Positions 8,720 through 17,314 are shown, counted from the stretch's first letter. The stretch: 64,000 nt of DNA from Candidatus Gastranaerophilales bacterium (GCA_944324255.1 CALUVM010000001.1:116896-180895), one strand, 5' to 3'. Translations and numbers: made by a program. The notes: generated by a model not told the origin, from the letters alone.

Positions 8720-8746
8720 TATAATATCTTGACTGAGAGCAGCTCT
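8720..8746 (+). promoter_or_regulatory. Candidate promoter and palindrome before the flavodoxin gene
   Basis: A TATAAT -10 box lies at 8720-8725. Ten bases later, at the expected transcript start, is a small palindrome with arms AGAGC/GCTCT (8736-8746) that could be an operator. A longer inverted pair, cttgac near 8728 and gtcaag near 8777, encloses the whole leader. No strong -35 is visible. Confidence 0.4.
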
Positions 8747-8793
8747 AAAGGTTTAAAATAAAAATTGAGATATATGTCAAGAGGTCAGTAATC

Positions 8794-9372
8794 ATGAAAA
8801 AAGGGTTATTTATAGTATTTACAGGATTGGTGCTGATGTGTATACTTGCAGTATCAGTTGGAGTAAGTACAAAAGCGGAGGGAACTTCTATGACAGAAAA
8901 GAAAGTACTGGTAGCATACTTTAGCGCCACAGGAGTAACAAAAAAAGTTGCTGAAAGATTAGCAAAAGTAACTAAAGCCGATTTGTTTGAAATTAAACCG
9001 GCTAAGCCTTATACAGATGCTGATTTAGACTGGATGGACGAACATAGCAGGAGTTCTGTTGAGATGAAAGATAAATCTTGCCGTCCTGAAATGGCTTCCA
9101 AACTGAAAGATATCAGTAAATATGAAGTCGTTTTTGTAGGCTTCCCTGTCTGGTGGTATAGAGAACCGTCTATAATTGATACGTTTATTGAAGCTTATGA
9201 CTTTTCAGGTAAAACTATTGTTCCGTTTGCAACTTCAGGCGGAAGTCCGATAGGGGATTCCTGGGAAAATATTCAGGAACTTGCACCTAATGCCAAAGTG
9301 TTTAGAGGGAAATGTTTCCCGGCAAATGCTGCGGAAGATTCTCTTAAAACATGGGCAGCAGAACACCTATAA
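8794..9372 (+). CDS. Flavodoxin with N-terminal hydrophobic leader
   Basis: 192 aa. Residues 33-192 form a flavodoxin-like fold: KKVLVAYFSATGVTKKVAE is the FMN phosphate loop, and VFVGFPVWWYREPS is the aromatic flavin-stacking region common in long flavodoxins related to NADPH-quinone reductases. Residues 1-30 are a hydrophobic leader (GLFIVFTGLVLMCILAVSVG) that would export or anchor the protein. A second in-frame ATG (8890) has its own strong SD (ggagg at 8877-8881) and would give a soluble cytoplasmic form. The family carries electrons using FMN. The gene is followed by an alcohol dehydrogenase gene 28 bases on, but a redox partnership is only an inference. Confidence 0.85.
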   Translation: MKKGLFIVFTGLVLMCILAVSVGVSTKAEGTSMTEKKVLVAYFSATGVTKKVAERLAKVTKADLFEIKPAKPYTDADLDWMDEHSRSSVEMKDKSCRPEMASKLKDISKYEVVFVGFPVWWYREPSIIDTFIEAYDFSGKTIVPFATSGGSPIGDSWENIQELAPNAKVFRGKCFPANAAEDSLKTWAAEHL

Positions 9373-9400
9373 TATTTGATATGTTATAAAGGAGAGATTT

Positions 9401-10567
9401 ATGCAATTTGATTTTACTTTCCAAAACTATACCAAAATATATTTTGGTAAAACCGCTCTTAGTAACTTAAAAGATGAGCTGAAAAAGTATGGAAATACAA
9501 TAATGCTTGCTTACGGCAAAGGTTCAATAAAAAAGATCGGGCTTTATGATGAGCTTATCAAAATATTTAAAGTAGCCGGCAAAAATGTTATTGAGTTTTC
9601 CGGAATCATGCCAAACCCTACTGCAGCTAAAGTAAGAGAAGGTATAAAGCTTGTAAGAGAAAACAATGTTGATTTTATTCTGGCTGTTGGCGGAGGTTCT
9701 ACTATTGACTGCGTTAAGGCTGTTTCTATGGGTTCAGCAAACGATGTGGATTTCTGGGAACATTTTTATATGAACTACAACATTCCTGAAAAGAAAATTC
9801 CGTTTGGAACAATTCTTACAATGGTCGGGACAGGCTCCGAGATGAACGGCGGTTCTGTTGTTACAAATGAGGATGTAAAAATTAAAACAGGAGTTGTTTA
9901 TCCTAATATGATGCCGGATTTTTCAATTCTTAATCCTGAATATACTTATTCATTATCAAAATTCCAGATGGTAAGCGGAATCTGCGATATGATGAGCCAT
10001 ATTATGGAGCAGTATTTCTCAGTTTCAGATGAAGATAATGTTTCGGATGACCTCTCGGAAGCTTTGATGAAAAATATTATCCGAAATGCTTACATTTGCG
10101 TTGAAAATCCGCAGGATTATAATGCAAGAAGCAATATAATGTGGGATGCTACACTTGCTCTTAATACTCTTATTGCCTGTTCTAAAAAAGGCGACTGGGA
10201 GGTTCATAATATTGAACACCAGATAAGCGCATTTTATGATGTAACTCACGGAATGGGGCTTGCTGCAATTTCACCAATCTATTACAGATTTATTATGGAT
10301 TACGGTTTATCTAAATTTAAGAAATTTGCAATCAATGTTTTTAATGTTAATCCGGAAGGTAAAACCGATAAAGAAATCGGTTTGGAAGGAATTGATAAGC
10401 TTGAAGAATTCTTCAAAAATATCGGTGCCACAACTAAATTAAGCGAACTAGGTGTTACAAACCCTGAGGAGCTTGATAAAATAGCGAAAACCTGCTATGT
10501 ATCTCAGGGAGCATATAAAGTTTTGACAGCTGATGATATTAAAGTAATTCTAAGAAATTCTCTGTAA
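9401..10567 (+). CDS. Iron-containing alcohol dehydrogenase (BDH/YqhD type)
   Basis: 388 aa, full family length. The NAD(P)-binding half contains the GGGST loop (AVGGGSTIDCVKAVSMG, about residues 94-110). The metal site in the helical half is recognisable as D-x3-H in GICDMMSHIMEQYF, plus the later histidines in HNIEHQISAFYDVTHGMGLA. It most resembles the butanol dehydrogenase/YqhD subgroup, which reduces short aldehydes to alcohols with NAD(P)H. That fits a fermentative anaerobe disposing of reducing power. SD aaggaga upstream. It ends just before a strong bidirectional terminator shared with ppdK. Confidence 0.88.
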   Translation: MQFDFTFQNYTKIYFGKTALSNLKDELKKYGNTIMLAYGKGSIKKIGLYDELIKIFKVAGKNVIEFSGIMPNPTAAKVREGIKLVRENNVDFILAVGGGSTIDCVKAVSMGSANDVDFWEHFYMNYNIPEKKIPFGTILTMVGTGSEMNGGSVVTNEDVKIKTGVVYPNMMPDFSILNPEYTYSLSKFQMVSGICDMMSHIMEQYFSVSDEDNVSDDLSEALMKNIIRNAYICVENPQDYNARSNIMWDATLALNTLIACSKKGDWEVHNIEHQISAFYDVTHGMGLAAISPIYYRFIMDYGLSKFKKFAINVFNVNPEGKTDKEIGLEGIDKLEEFFKNIGATTKLSELGVTNPEELDKIAKTCYVSQGAYKVLTADDIKVILRNSL

Positions 10568-10586
10568 GGTTAAAAAATATAATAAG

Positions 10587-10622
10587 AAGAGGGGCGGCGA
10601 TAAAATCGCCGCCCCTCTTTTA
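10587..10622. terminator. Bidirectional terminator between adh and ppdK
   Basis: A 14-bp perfect GC-rich stem (10587-10600 with 10606-10619) with a 5-base loop, followed by T's on the plus strand and preceded by A's (T's on the minus strand). It lies between two convergent genes and can serve both. Confidence 0.9.
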
Positions 10623-10641
10623 ACTTTTATACCGAAAAGAC

Positions 10642-13311
10642 TTAGCAGCATCCTGCTTTAACTTTTCCGGCTTCAACTACAGCTTGAGCTGCTGCAAGTT
10701 TTGCCTGAGGAATTCTGAACGGTGAGCATGATACATAGTCAAGACCGATTCTGTAAGAGAACTTAACTGAATCAGGGTCGCCGCCGTGTTCACCGCATAC
10801 ACCGCCGATAAGTGAAGGATTTACCTCTTTACCTTTTTCCATAGCCATTTCCATTAATTTACCAACACCTTTTGTATCAAGTGTTTCGAATGGATTAGCC
10901 GGAAGGATTTTTTGTTCAACATAACGTTTGAGGAATTTGCCTTCAGCATCATCTCTTGAGTAACCAAATGTCATCTGAGTCAAGTCATTTGTACCGAATG
11001 AGAAGAATTCAGCGTATTCAGCAACTTCATCAGCTGTCAATGCAGCACGAGGAATTTCTATCATAGTACCGAATTTGTATTCAACTCTGATACCTTTTTC
11101 TGTCATAACATCTTCAGCAACTCTTTCAAGAATTTCTTTTGCTACTTTAAGCTCATTCACGTGTCCGATAAGAGGAATCATAACGTAAGGAATTACGTCA
11201 ACACCTTCTTTTTTAGCATCACAAGCAGCTTCAAAAATTGCTCTTACCTGCATTTCATTAATTTCAGGATAAGTTAAGCCTAATCTGCAGCCTCTTAAGC
11301 CCATCATAGGGTTAGATTCAGAAAGCCCTTCAACAACATGGAGAAGTTCTTCTTTTTCTTTAGAATCTTTGCCTAAAGCCTTGAGTGTTGCAACTTCAGC
11401 GATTAAATCTTCCTTAGAAGGTAAGAATTCGTGAAGAGGCGGGTCAAGAAGTCTGACTGTCATAGGTTTTCCTGAGCCGAGAGCCTTGAACATTGCATAG
11501 AAATCTGAATACTGCATAGGTAATAAGTGATCAAGTGCTTCTTTTCTTGCTTCCGGAGTACCTGCAATAATCATTTTCTGTACCCAAGGTAATCTGTCAG
11601 GATCCATAAACATGTGTTCTGTTCTGCAAAGACCAACACCTTCAGCACCGAATCTTAATGCATTAGCAATATCTTTTGGTGTGTCTGCGTTAGCTTCAAC
11701 CTTCATAGTTTTGATTTCATCAACCCACTGGAAGAATGTTGTAAAGTTATCATCAATTTGAGCATCAGCCAATTTAACAGCTCCTGCCATAACAATACCT
11801 TTACCGCCGTCAAGTGAGATAATATCATCTTTATGGTAAACAGAACCGTCAGCACCTGTTAATGTTTCATTTTCAAGGTCAATTCTCATATCTTCGCAGC
11901 CTGCAACACATGGTTTACCCATACCTTTTGCAACAACTGCTGCGTGAGAAGTAGCACCGCCTCTAAGTGTTAGAACACCTTGAGCAACTGCCATACCGTG
12001 AATATCATCCGGACAGGTTTCAATTCTAACAAGGATAACTTTTTCTCCGGCTTCACCTCTTCTTGCTGCTTCTTCCGTATCAAATACAATCTTACCTACA
12101 GCAGCACCAGGAGAAGCATTTACACCGTGTGCAATTTTCTTAGCTTCTTCTAATGCTTTTGAATCAAAGCAAGGTAAAAGTATCTGGTTAACTGAATAAG
12201 GGTCTACAAGTTGAATAGCACGTTCTTTAGTAATAATACCTTCTTTGTACATTTCAACTGCGATTCTTACTGCAGCTGTAGCGGTTCTCTTACCGTTACG
12301 TGTTTGAAGGATGTATAATTTACCTCTTTCAATAGTAAATTCCATATCCTGAACATCTTTGTAACCTAATTCAAGTTTCTTAGCAATATCAACATATTGT
12401 CTATAGAGGTCTGGCATTTCGTGTTCAAGTTCTGCAATAGGTTTTGGAGTTCTGATACCTGCAACAACGTCTTCACCTTGAGCGTTTGTAAGGTATTCAC
12501 CATAGAACTTGTTTTCGCCTGTAGCAGGGTTACGGGTGAAAGAAACACCGGTTGCACAATCGTCGCCCATATTACCGAATACCATTGTTTGAACGTTAAC
12601 GGCAGTACCGTAATTGTGGTCGATTTTGTTCATATTTCTGTAAGCTACTGCACGTGGGATATTCCATGAACGGAATACTGCTTCAATAGCTTCTTGAAGC
12701 TGAATATAAGGGTCTTGAGGGAATTCTTTTCCTGTAACTTCTTTAATAACATTTTTGTAAACAGGAATAAGAGATTTCCAGCCTTCTGCTGATACTTCTG
12801 TATCAGACTTGACGCCTTCTCTTTCTTTAACTTTTTCAACTTCGGATTCAAAGTATTTTTGTCTGTCCATTTCCCATGCAACAGAACCGAACATTGTTAA
12901 AAATCTTCTGTAAGAATCATAGCAGAATCTAGGGTTGTTAGTTAATCTAATCATAGCTTCTACTGTTTCATCATTCATACCGAGGTTAAGGATTGTTTCC
13001 ATCATACCCGGCATAGAGATTCTTGCACCTGAACGAACTGATACAAGAAGCGGGTTAGAAGAATCCCCGAATTTTTTACCGGTTTGTTCTTCAACATCTT
13101 TCAATGCCAGCTTAACTTCATCCATCAAACCTGCAGGCATTTTGTTGCCGTGGTTAATGTAGTCCATACAAGTTTCGGTTGTGATAGTCAGCCCCGGAGG
13201 TACCGGTAACCCCAAATTTGTCATTTCTGCAAGGTTTGCACCTTTGCCGCCCAAAAGATTACGCATATCTGCGTTACCTTCTCTAAAGAGCCATACGCGT
13301 TTTTCAGCCAT
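10642..13311 (-). CDS. ppdK: Pyruvate, phosphate dikinase
   Basis: 889 aa, the full PPDK length. It interconverts pyruvate + ATP + Pi with PEP + AMP + PPi, and in anaerobes often works as the pyrophosphate-using glycolytic step. Domains: N-terminal ATP-grasp nucleotide domain (start WLFREGNADMRNLLGGKGAN), the swivelling phosphohistidine domain with catalytic His in GGATSHAAVVAKGMG (about residue 455), and the C-terminal PEP/pyruvate TIM barrel ending with GGVCGEHGGDP. SD aaggagaa on the minus strand before ATG. It stands alone, convergent with adh. The last two residues are Cys-Cys, a small oddity. Confidence 0.97.
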   Translation of the reverse strand: MAEKRVWLFREGNADMRNLLGGKGANLAEMTNLGLPVPPGLTITTETCMDYINHGNKMPAGLMDEVKLALKDVEEQTGKKFGDSSNPLLVSVRSGARISMPGMMETILNLGMNDETVEAMIRLTNNPRFCYDSYRRFLTMFGSVAWEMDRQKYFESEVEKVKEREGVKSDTEVSAEGWKSLIPVYKNVIKEVTGKEFPQDPYIQLQEAIEAVFRSWNIPRAVAYRNMNKIDHNYGTAVNVQTMVFGNMGDDCATGVSFTRNPATGENKFYGEYLTNAQGEDVVAGIRTPKPIAELEHEMPDLYRQYVDIAKKLELGYKDVQDMEFTIERGKLYILQTRNGKRTATAAVRIAVEMYKEGIITKERAIQLVDPYSVNQILLPCFDSKALEEAKKIAHGVNASPGAAVGKIVFDTEEAARRGEAGEKVILVRIETCPDDIHGMAVAQGVLTLRGGATSHAAVVAKGMGKPCVAGCEDMRIDLENETLTGADGSVYHKDDIISLDGGKGIVMAGAVKLADAQIDDNFTTFFQWVDEIKTMKVEANADTPKDIANALRFGAEGVGLCRTEHMFMDPDRLPWVQKMIIAGTPEARKEALDHLLPMQYSDFYAMFKALGSGKPMTVRLLDPPLHEFLPSKEDLIAEVATLKALGKDSKEKEELLHVVEGLSESNPMMGLRGCRLGLTYPEINEMQVRAIFEAACDAKKEGVDVIPYVMIPLIGHVNELKVAKEILERVAEDVMTEKGIRVEYKFGTMIEIPRAALTADEVAEYAEFFSFGTNDLTQMTFGYSRDDAEGKFLKRYVEQKILPANPFETLDTKGVGKLMEMAMEKGKEVNPSLIGGVCGEHGGDPDSVKFSYRIGLDYVSCSPFRIPQAKLAAAQAVVEAGKVKAGCC

Positions 13312-13520
13312 TAGTTTCTCCTTCTTTTTTTGTAAGTACGCTCTGTAATATAAGTTCCTAGCACGCTGATTTTAACACAAAGGTGATTGAAAGTATACAA
13401 CAAGTTAAAATGTAAATATTTGTAACAATGGCTAACTATAATAGGCAATTTTGGAAACTTACTTTTTTTATTTATTATAGAATTTATTATAGTTTATTAG
13501 GTAATTTGAAAGGAGAAACT

Positions 13521-13727
13521 ATGCTAACAAGTATGCTAACAAGAAGTTCGGTAAAAGAAGCCGTGCGTTACACGAAATGGGCAAATGCAGCAGGTCTTCC
13601 TAAAGATGCTGTACGCTACAAGGCTGCTCACTTAATGTCTGGTAACCCAGCAAGTTTACCTGTAGATATAGGCTACTATTTAATGAAAAAAGTTCAAAAC
13701 TTTTTACGTCATATCAAACTGAAATAA
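13521..13727 (+). CDS. Small protein of unknown function (68 aa)
   Basis: The ATG at 13521 follows a strong SD (aaaggaga); upstream in-frame codons lack one. The product is basic and helical (residues 9-35 SSVKEAVRYTKWANAAGLPK, end KKVQNFLRHIKLK), with no signal peptide or membrane helix. Two -10-like TATTATAG copies lie 25-45 bases upstream. I do not recognise a family. Codon use and the SD make it a credible real gene. Confidence 0.6.
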   Translation: MLTSMLTRSSVKEAVRYTKWANAAGLPKDAVRYKAAHLMSGNPASLPVDIGYYLMKKVQNFLRHIKLK

Positions 13728-13776
13728 ATATAAAATAAATGCTCCTCCCTTTTTTGTTTTGTTGTAAAATAATTAT

Positions 13777-14505
13777 ATGCCTTTAATAGAAGTTAAAAAT
13801 GCTGTAAAAACTTACAAATCGGAGGACGAAAGCTTTAATGCTCTTAACGGAGTTTCTTTTTCGGTTGAGAAGGGTGAATTTGTAGCAATTATGGGCACTT
13901 CCGGCTCCGGAAAATCCACCTGCATGAATATGCTCGGAACTCTTGACCGCCCGACAAGCGGAGAATATTATCTTGACGGAGTGGATGTATTTTCACTTGA
14001 CCAGCATGAATTATCAAAAATCAGGAACCTAAAAATTGGATTCGTTTTTCAAGGATTTAACCTGATATCAAGAACTTCCGCTTTAGAAAACGTTGAACTT
14101 CCTATGATTTATAAAGGGATTCCGGAAGAAGAAAGATATATAAGAGCCAAAGAAGCTCTTGAAATAGTCGGACTGAAAAACCGTGAAACACATATGCCAA
14201 ACCAGATGTCAGGCGGTCAGCAGCAAAGGGTTGCTATAGCCCGTGCGCTTGTAAATGATGCTCCGCTTATTCTGGCGGATGAGCCGACAGGTAATCTGGA
14301 TACCAAAACCAGTATTGAGGTTATGGAGTTTTTTGTTAAACTGAATCAAGGTTTTAATGGCAAAGAGGGTAAAACAATAGTGCTTGTAACCCACGAACCG
14401 GATATTGCAGCATACTGTTCAAGAGTAATCAAATTTAAAGACGGAAATATTGTCTCAGACCTTCCTAAAGAGGAATGGATGAAAATCAGAAACCGTGAAA
14501 CATAA
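13777..14505 (+). CDS. ABC transporter ATP-binding protein (LolD/MacB type)
   Basis: 242 aa. Walker A GTSGSGKST (about 38-46), Q-loop FVFQGFNL, signature MSGGQQQRVAIARAL, Walker B LILADEPTGNLD, and switch His in LVTHEP. These match the lipoprotein-release/MacB branch of ATPases that pair with FtsX-fold permeases. No permease gene is adjacent, so the partner is elsewhere. The gene appears leaderless: a TAAAAT box ends 7 bases before the ATG and there is no SD. Confidence 0.9.
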   Translation: MPLIEVKNAVKTYKSEDESFNALNGVSFSVEKGEFVAIMGTSGSGKSTCMNMLGTLDRPTSGEYYLDGVDVFSLDQHELSKIRNLKIGFVFQGFNLISRTSALENVELPMIYKGIPEEERYIRAKEALEIVGLKNRETHMPNQMSGGQQQRVAIARALVNDAPLILADEPTGNLDTKTSIEVMEFFVKLNQGFNGKEGKTIVLVTHEPDIAAYCSRVIKFKDGNIVSDLPKEEWMKIRNRET

Positions 14506-14508
14506 AAA

Positions 14509-14538
14509 AAGACTTCTTATAAAAGAAGCCTTTTTTTT
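14509..14538 (+). terminator. Terminator after the ABC ATPase gene
   Basis: An imperfect hairpin (aagacttctt / aagaagcctt, one mismatch) followed by eight T's. The T run overlaps the 3' end of the converging minus-strand gene. Confidence 0.7.
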
Positions 14539-14770
14539 ATGAACGATAATCTAACTTATTCGCTACGTAAGTCTGGACTCCACCCGGAAGTATAACACTC
14601 TGGTTTGAGGTTCCTGTTTTATCTTCCAAATTAACAGAGGTTACACCACTGGAATTTGTACCAGGTGCAACACCAGCTACCGCCGGAGTATATTTTATCC
14701 CGCCAATACGCCGAGCACCGCCCGTTAGATTTAGAAAGTTATAATTTTGTTCAATCGGTGATAAACCCAT
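14537..14770 (-). CDS. Small Gly/Thr/Ser-rich protein of unknown function (77 aa)
   Basis: Start ATG preceded on the minus strand by gaggtatcacg, a usable SD. The protein (MGLSPIEQNYNFLNLTGGARR..., then Gly/Val/Pro/Ser-rich, ending YVANKLDYRS) has no signal peptide or membrane segment and would be mostly extended or disordered. It resembles the small structural-looking proteins of this lineage, but I do not recognise it. Its promoter region carries the GCAATT-N16-CTTTATA element shared with two or three other unknown genes in the window, which supports it being real. Confidence 0.55.
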   Translation of the reverse strand: MGLSPIEQNYNFLNLTGGARRIGGIKYTPAVAGVAPGTNSSGVTSVNLEDKTGTSNQSVILPGGVQTYVANKLDYRS

Positions 14771-14797
14771 CGTGATACCTCATATTGTCTGTACTAT

Positions 14798-14837
14798 TAT
14801 AAAGTTTTTTAAAAATAAAAAATTGCTAGTTTGTTAA
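14798..14837 (-). promoter_or_regulatory. GCAATT-N16-CTTTATA promoter element (copy A)
   Basis: Read on the minus strand: TTAACAAA (14830-14837), GCAATT (14821-14826), 16 bases, CTTTATA (14798-14804), 28 bases before the 77-aa gene. The same layout appears upstream of the 108-aa, 302-aa and 645-aa genes. Confidence 0.5.
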
Positions 14838-14843
14838 AATTCG

Positions 14844-14871
14844 TTACAAAAGTTTAAAAATATGTTAATAT
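14844..14871 (+). promoter_or_regulatory. Promoter of the LD-carboxypeptidase gene (leaderless)
   Basis: -35 TTACAA (14844-14849), 16-base spacer, -10 TAATAT (14866-14871), then only 6 bases to the ATG. Transcription would start at or next to the start codon. Confidence 0.65.
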
Positions 14872-14877
14872 ACTCTT

Positions 14878-15711
14878 ATGAAAACAGTTGGTTTAATTTC
14901 ACCGGCCGGAGGCGGGGTCAGTGAAGAAAAAATAAATTCCGCAAAAAAATATTTTGAAAATCGTGGGTTTCAAGTTAAACTCTCAAAAAACATTTATGCT
15001 TCAAACCGTTATCTTGCAGGAAAAGATGATGAAAGACTGGAAGAGCTTCACTCTTTTTTTAAAGATCCCGATATCGGTATAATAATCAGTACTCGAGGCG
15101 GCTACGGCTCTATAAGAATAATTAACGGTATTGATTATGATTTGATAAAAAATAACCCCAAAATTTTTTGCGGATATTCTGATATTACAGCCCTACTTTT
15201 AATGATTTATAAAAAAACAGGACTTATAACTTACCACGGACCTATGGCTTCAACCGATTTTTCAGATATAAGTACTTATACTGAAGAAAACTTCCTCAAG
15301 GCAATCTCCGGCGAAAAGTTAGAATTTAACGGAAACAAAGTCTACAAGGAAGGTTCCGCTTCAGGCATAATATGGGGAGGAAATCTTGCAACAGTAGTAA
15401 CATTATGCGGTCAAGATTTTATTCCAAACCAGGATTTTATTTTCTTCGCAGAAGATTTGAATGAACCTGTCTACAAAATTGATAGAATGTTTACCCAGCT
15501 ATTTAACATAAAAGAATTCAAAAATAACTGCAAAGGTATTATCCTCGGAGACTTTTTAGATACAGATAACGAAGATTGGCTGGAAGAGTTGTTTAAGGAA
15601 TTCGAAATTCCGACAATCTCGGGTTTAAAAATTACACACAACAAAGACAAAATAACAATTCCTATCGGACGTAAATGTTATTTAGAAAATACAAAACTTG
15701 TAATCGATTAA
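14878..15711 (+). CDS. LD-carboxypeptidase, peptidase family S66
   Basis: 277 aa. It removes the terminal D-alanine from tetrapeptides during murein recycling, in the cytoplasm (MccF-type immunity peptidases are relatives). Visible: start TVGLISPAGG, RGGYGS in the first domain, nucleophile serine in the GYSDIT elbow (about 102), and catalytic Glu/His regions FFAEDLNEPVYKIDRM and ITHNKDKITIPIG. No signal peptide. No SD; the -10 lies 7 bases before the ATG, so it looks leaderless. The downstream SRP RNA promoter begins inside its last codons. Confidence 0.9.
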   Translation: MKTVGLISPAGGGVSEEKINSAKKYFENRGFQVKLSKNIYASNRYLAGKDDERLEELHSFFKDPDIGIIISTRGGYGSIRIINGIDYDLIKNNPKIFCGYSDITALLLMIYKKTGLITYHGPMASTDFSDISTYTEENFLKAISGEKLEFNGNKVYKEGSASGIIWGGNLATVVTLCGQDFIPNQDFIFFAEDLNEPVYKIDRMFTQLFNIKEFKNNCKGIILGDFLDTDNEDWLEELFKEFEIPTISGLKITHNKDKITIPIGRKCYLENTKLVID

Positions 15712-15726
15712 TTTTTATGTTATGCT
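15698..15726 (+). promoter_or_regulatory. Promoter of the SRP RNA gene
   Basis: -35 TTGTAA (15698-15703), 17-base spacer, -10 TATGCT (15721-15726). The predicted start (about 15733) coincides with the 5' end of the RNA helix. The -35 overlaps the end of the upstream coding region. Confidence 0.7.
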
Positions 15727-15733
15727 TACCCCT

Positions 15734-15998
15734 GCCGTACTCCCCGGGGACGTGGCGAATCTCTTGACTCGAACGCTTATGCGAGGGGCAGAGCCTGCTG
15801 TGAGGGGTACAGATAAATAGCCTATGTTTATAAGGTTGTTGATAACTTAGATTATGATGGCGTAAGATACCGAACCGTGTCAGGATGGAAACATAGCAGC
15901 ACTAAGGTAACCCTTGCGGGTGTTGTACTTCTAAGAAGTAGATTTTATAGGCAGAATCTCTTTAACTGTATTTCGATAGGCAGTGGTACGGCTTTTTT
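15734..15998 (+). ncRNA. ffs: Signal recognition particle RNA, large (Alu-containing) bacterial type
   Basis: RNA core of the SRP, which targets nascent membrane proteins through Ffh. The conserved S-domain hairpin is plain: GTCAGG (15879-15884), GGAA (15887-15890), AGCAGC (15895-15900). The termini pair as GCCGTAC (15734-15740) with GTACGGC (15986-15992) and are followed by a T run acting as terminator. About 130 bases of folded sequence precede the S domain (hairpins around 15740-15800), so the molecule is about 260 nt, matching the large form with an Alu domain rather than the roughly 110-nt 4.5S form. Confidence 0.85.
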
Positions 15999-16791
15999 AT
16001 TTTATTACTCCGCAAAACTCTTCCATTGCCGCTACAAACCCGTTATTATAAACAGTATCAGTTATATAATCAGCTTCTTTTTTCAATTCTTCTGTTGCAT
16101 TTCCCATTGCGATTTTTATTCCGCCGGCTCTTAATAGGGCAATATCATTATTCTGATCGCCGATTGTGAGAATCTCTTCATCTTTCAGCCCCCATAGTTT
16201 TTGGAGATATTTAACCGCACAGTATTTGGAGGCTTCTTTATTAGAAAATTCCAGAAAATACGGGGTAGATTTAACTATATAAAGTTCCGGAAAAAGGTTT
16301 GGAAGTTCTTTTTCAAACTTATCAATCTTACGGGGATGATTGTAGTCAATCGCAAGCAATTTATTAATCTTGTCTTTTTTTATTTCAGAAAAAGGTTTAA
16401 TAGTGTAATGCGTATGAAGGTTCCCGCAGTAGCGTTCTATTTCATAGCATTTTGTTTCCGAATATAAAATGTCATCGTTATAAAGATTGATGTGAATTTC
16501 TTCTTCTTTTGCCCATCTTAAAACTCTTTCCGTCTGCTCGGGAGTTAGATATTTTTCATAAAGGGTTTTATCTCCCTGTTTAATAAGCCCTCCTTGATAT
16601 GAAACAACAGGTGTTGTCAGCCCCAAATCTTCTGCAATAAGGCTTGCCGCTGCATGCATTCTGCCCGTCACAAGCAATACTTTTATCCCTGAATCGGATA
16701 ATCTTTTTATACAATCTTTAACTTCCGGAGTAAATGTTTTTTCCGGAATTATAATAGTTCCGTCGATATCTGTTGCAACAAGTTTAATCAT
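15997..16791 (-). CDS. HAD-superfamily phosphatase, Cof-type
   Basis: 264 aa from MIKLVATDIDGTI (motif I DxDGT). Motif II is LLVTGR, and motif III/IV is the C-terminal LTIGDQNNDIALLRAGG, followed by the usual AMGNA and 'ADYITDTVYNNGF' ending. Cof-type enzymes dephosphorylate sugar phosphates, flavins or nucleotides; the substrate cannot be read. I chose the ATG at 16791 because the family begins there and a TATAAT box sits exactly 6 bases upstream (leaderless). An upstream ATG at 16842 lies in the T-run of a terminator. Confidence 0.85.
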   Translation of the reverse strand: MIKLVATDIDGTIIIPEKTFTPEVKDCIKRLSDSGIKVLLVTGRMHAAASLIAEDLGLTTPVVSYQGGLIKQGDKTLYEKYLTPEQTERVLRWAKEEEIHINLYNDDILYSETKCYEIERYCGNLHTHYTIKPFSEIKKDKINKLLAIDYNHPRKIDKFEKELPNLFPELYIVKSTPYFLEFSNKEASKYCAVKYLQKLWGLKDEEILTIGDQNNDIALLRAGGIKIAMGNATEELKKEADYITDTVYNNGFVAAMEEFCGVIK

Positions 16792-16841
16792 AAAAATATT
16801 ATATATTGAAATAGGTAAATAGGAAATAAGTTTTGTTTTCA

Positions 16842-16868
16842 TAAAAAAAAAAGCCTCTGATTAGAGGC
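16842..16868 (-). terminator. Terminator of the 108-aa gene
   Basis: Perfect 16-base palindrome gcctctgattagaggc (16853-16868) followed on the minus strand by a 10-T run (16843-16852). Confidence 0.75.
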
Positions 16869-16925
16869 GAGTAAAATTTGGTTAATTAATAAGGTATTTT
16901 AATAAGGTTATATAAGGTTTTTATT

Positions 16926-17252
16926 TTATTTTTTCTTAAACCAGTTAACGGGGTTAAGCTTTTTTAGAAAGCCGCTTTTTCTAATCCCGTGAATCAATGC
17001 TGCGCCGGTTCCGATAATAATACCGGCACAAATTGCCCCTTTAATAAGAACGGATTTATTTGTTTTTTTAGGGTCGTCTTTTTGTGATTCTTCAACTTCT
17101 CTTCTGTAAGGATTCACCGGTTCAAAGGAATCCATAGGATAAGGGTAAACAGGTGCTGCAGGATAAGCAGGAATGTCATATACTTCATAAGGAATATGAT
17201 CAAGAATACCGTTATAGTATAGATAATCTAATGAACCCGGTAATACTGCCAT
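16926..17252 (-). CDS. Small single-pass membrane protein, Pro/Tyr-rich (108 aa)
   Basis: N-terminal half rich in Pro, Tyr and acidic residues (YDIPAYPAAPVYPYPM), then a charged linker, one membrane helix at about 69-88 (LIKGAICAGIIIGTGAALIHG) and a basic tail FLKKLNPVNWFKKK. The positive-inside rule places the C-terminus in the cytoplasm and the Pro/Tyr part outside. SD aaaggtg before ATG. Function unknown. It shares the GCAATT-N16-CTTTATA promoter element with other unknown genes. Confidence 0.65.
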   Translation of the reverse strand: MAVLPGSLDYLYYNGILDHIPYEVYDIPAYPAAPVYPYPMDSFEPVNPYRREVEESQKDDPKKTNKSVLIKGAICAGIIIGTGAALIHGIRKSGFLKKLNPVNWFKKK

Positions 17253-17285
17253 TTATAAAACACCTTTTTTACTACCACACATTTA

Positions 17286-17314
17286 TATAAAGTTTTTCTT
17301 TCTTAAAAAATTGC
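17286..17314 (-). promoter_or_regulatory. GCAATT-N16-CTTTATA promoter element (copy B)
   Basis: On the minus strand GCAATT (17309-17314), 16 bases, CTTTATA (17286-17292), with TTAACAAA further upstream. On the plus strand the same stretch contains the TTGCTT -35 of the divergent membrane-protein gene. Confidence 0.5.

Noticed and set aside
12366..13162. Several frames antisense or in other frames of ppdK
   Set aside because: Shadows of a long, well-conserved gene; no SDs or domains.
15877..16134. Open frame across the SRP RNA
   Set aside because: It overlaps the conserved SRP S domain and terminator, has no SD, and is explained by the RNA gene.
16792..16842. Longer start for the HAD phosphatase at 16842
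   Set aside because: The extra residues lie in a terminator T-run and promoter; the family start and a leaderless promoter support 16791.
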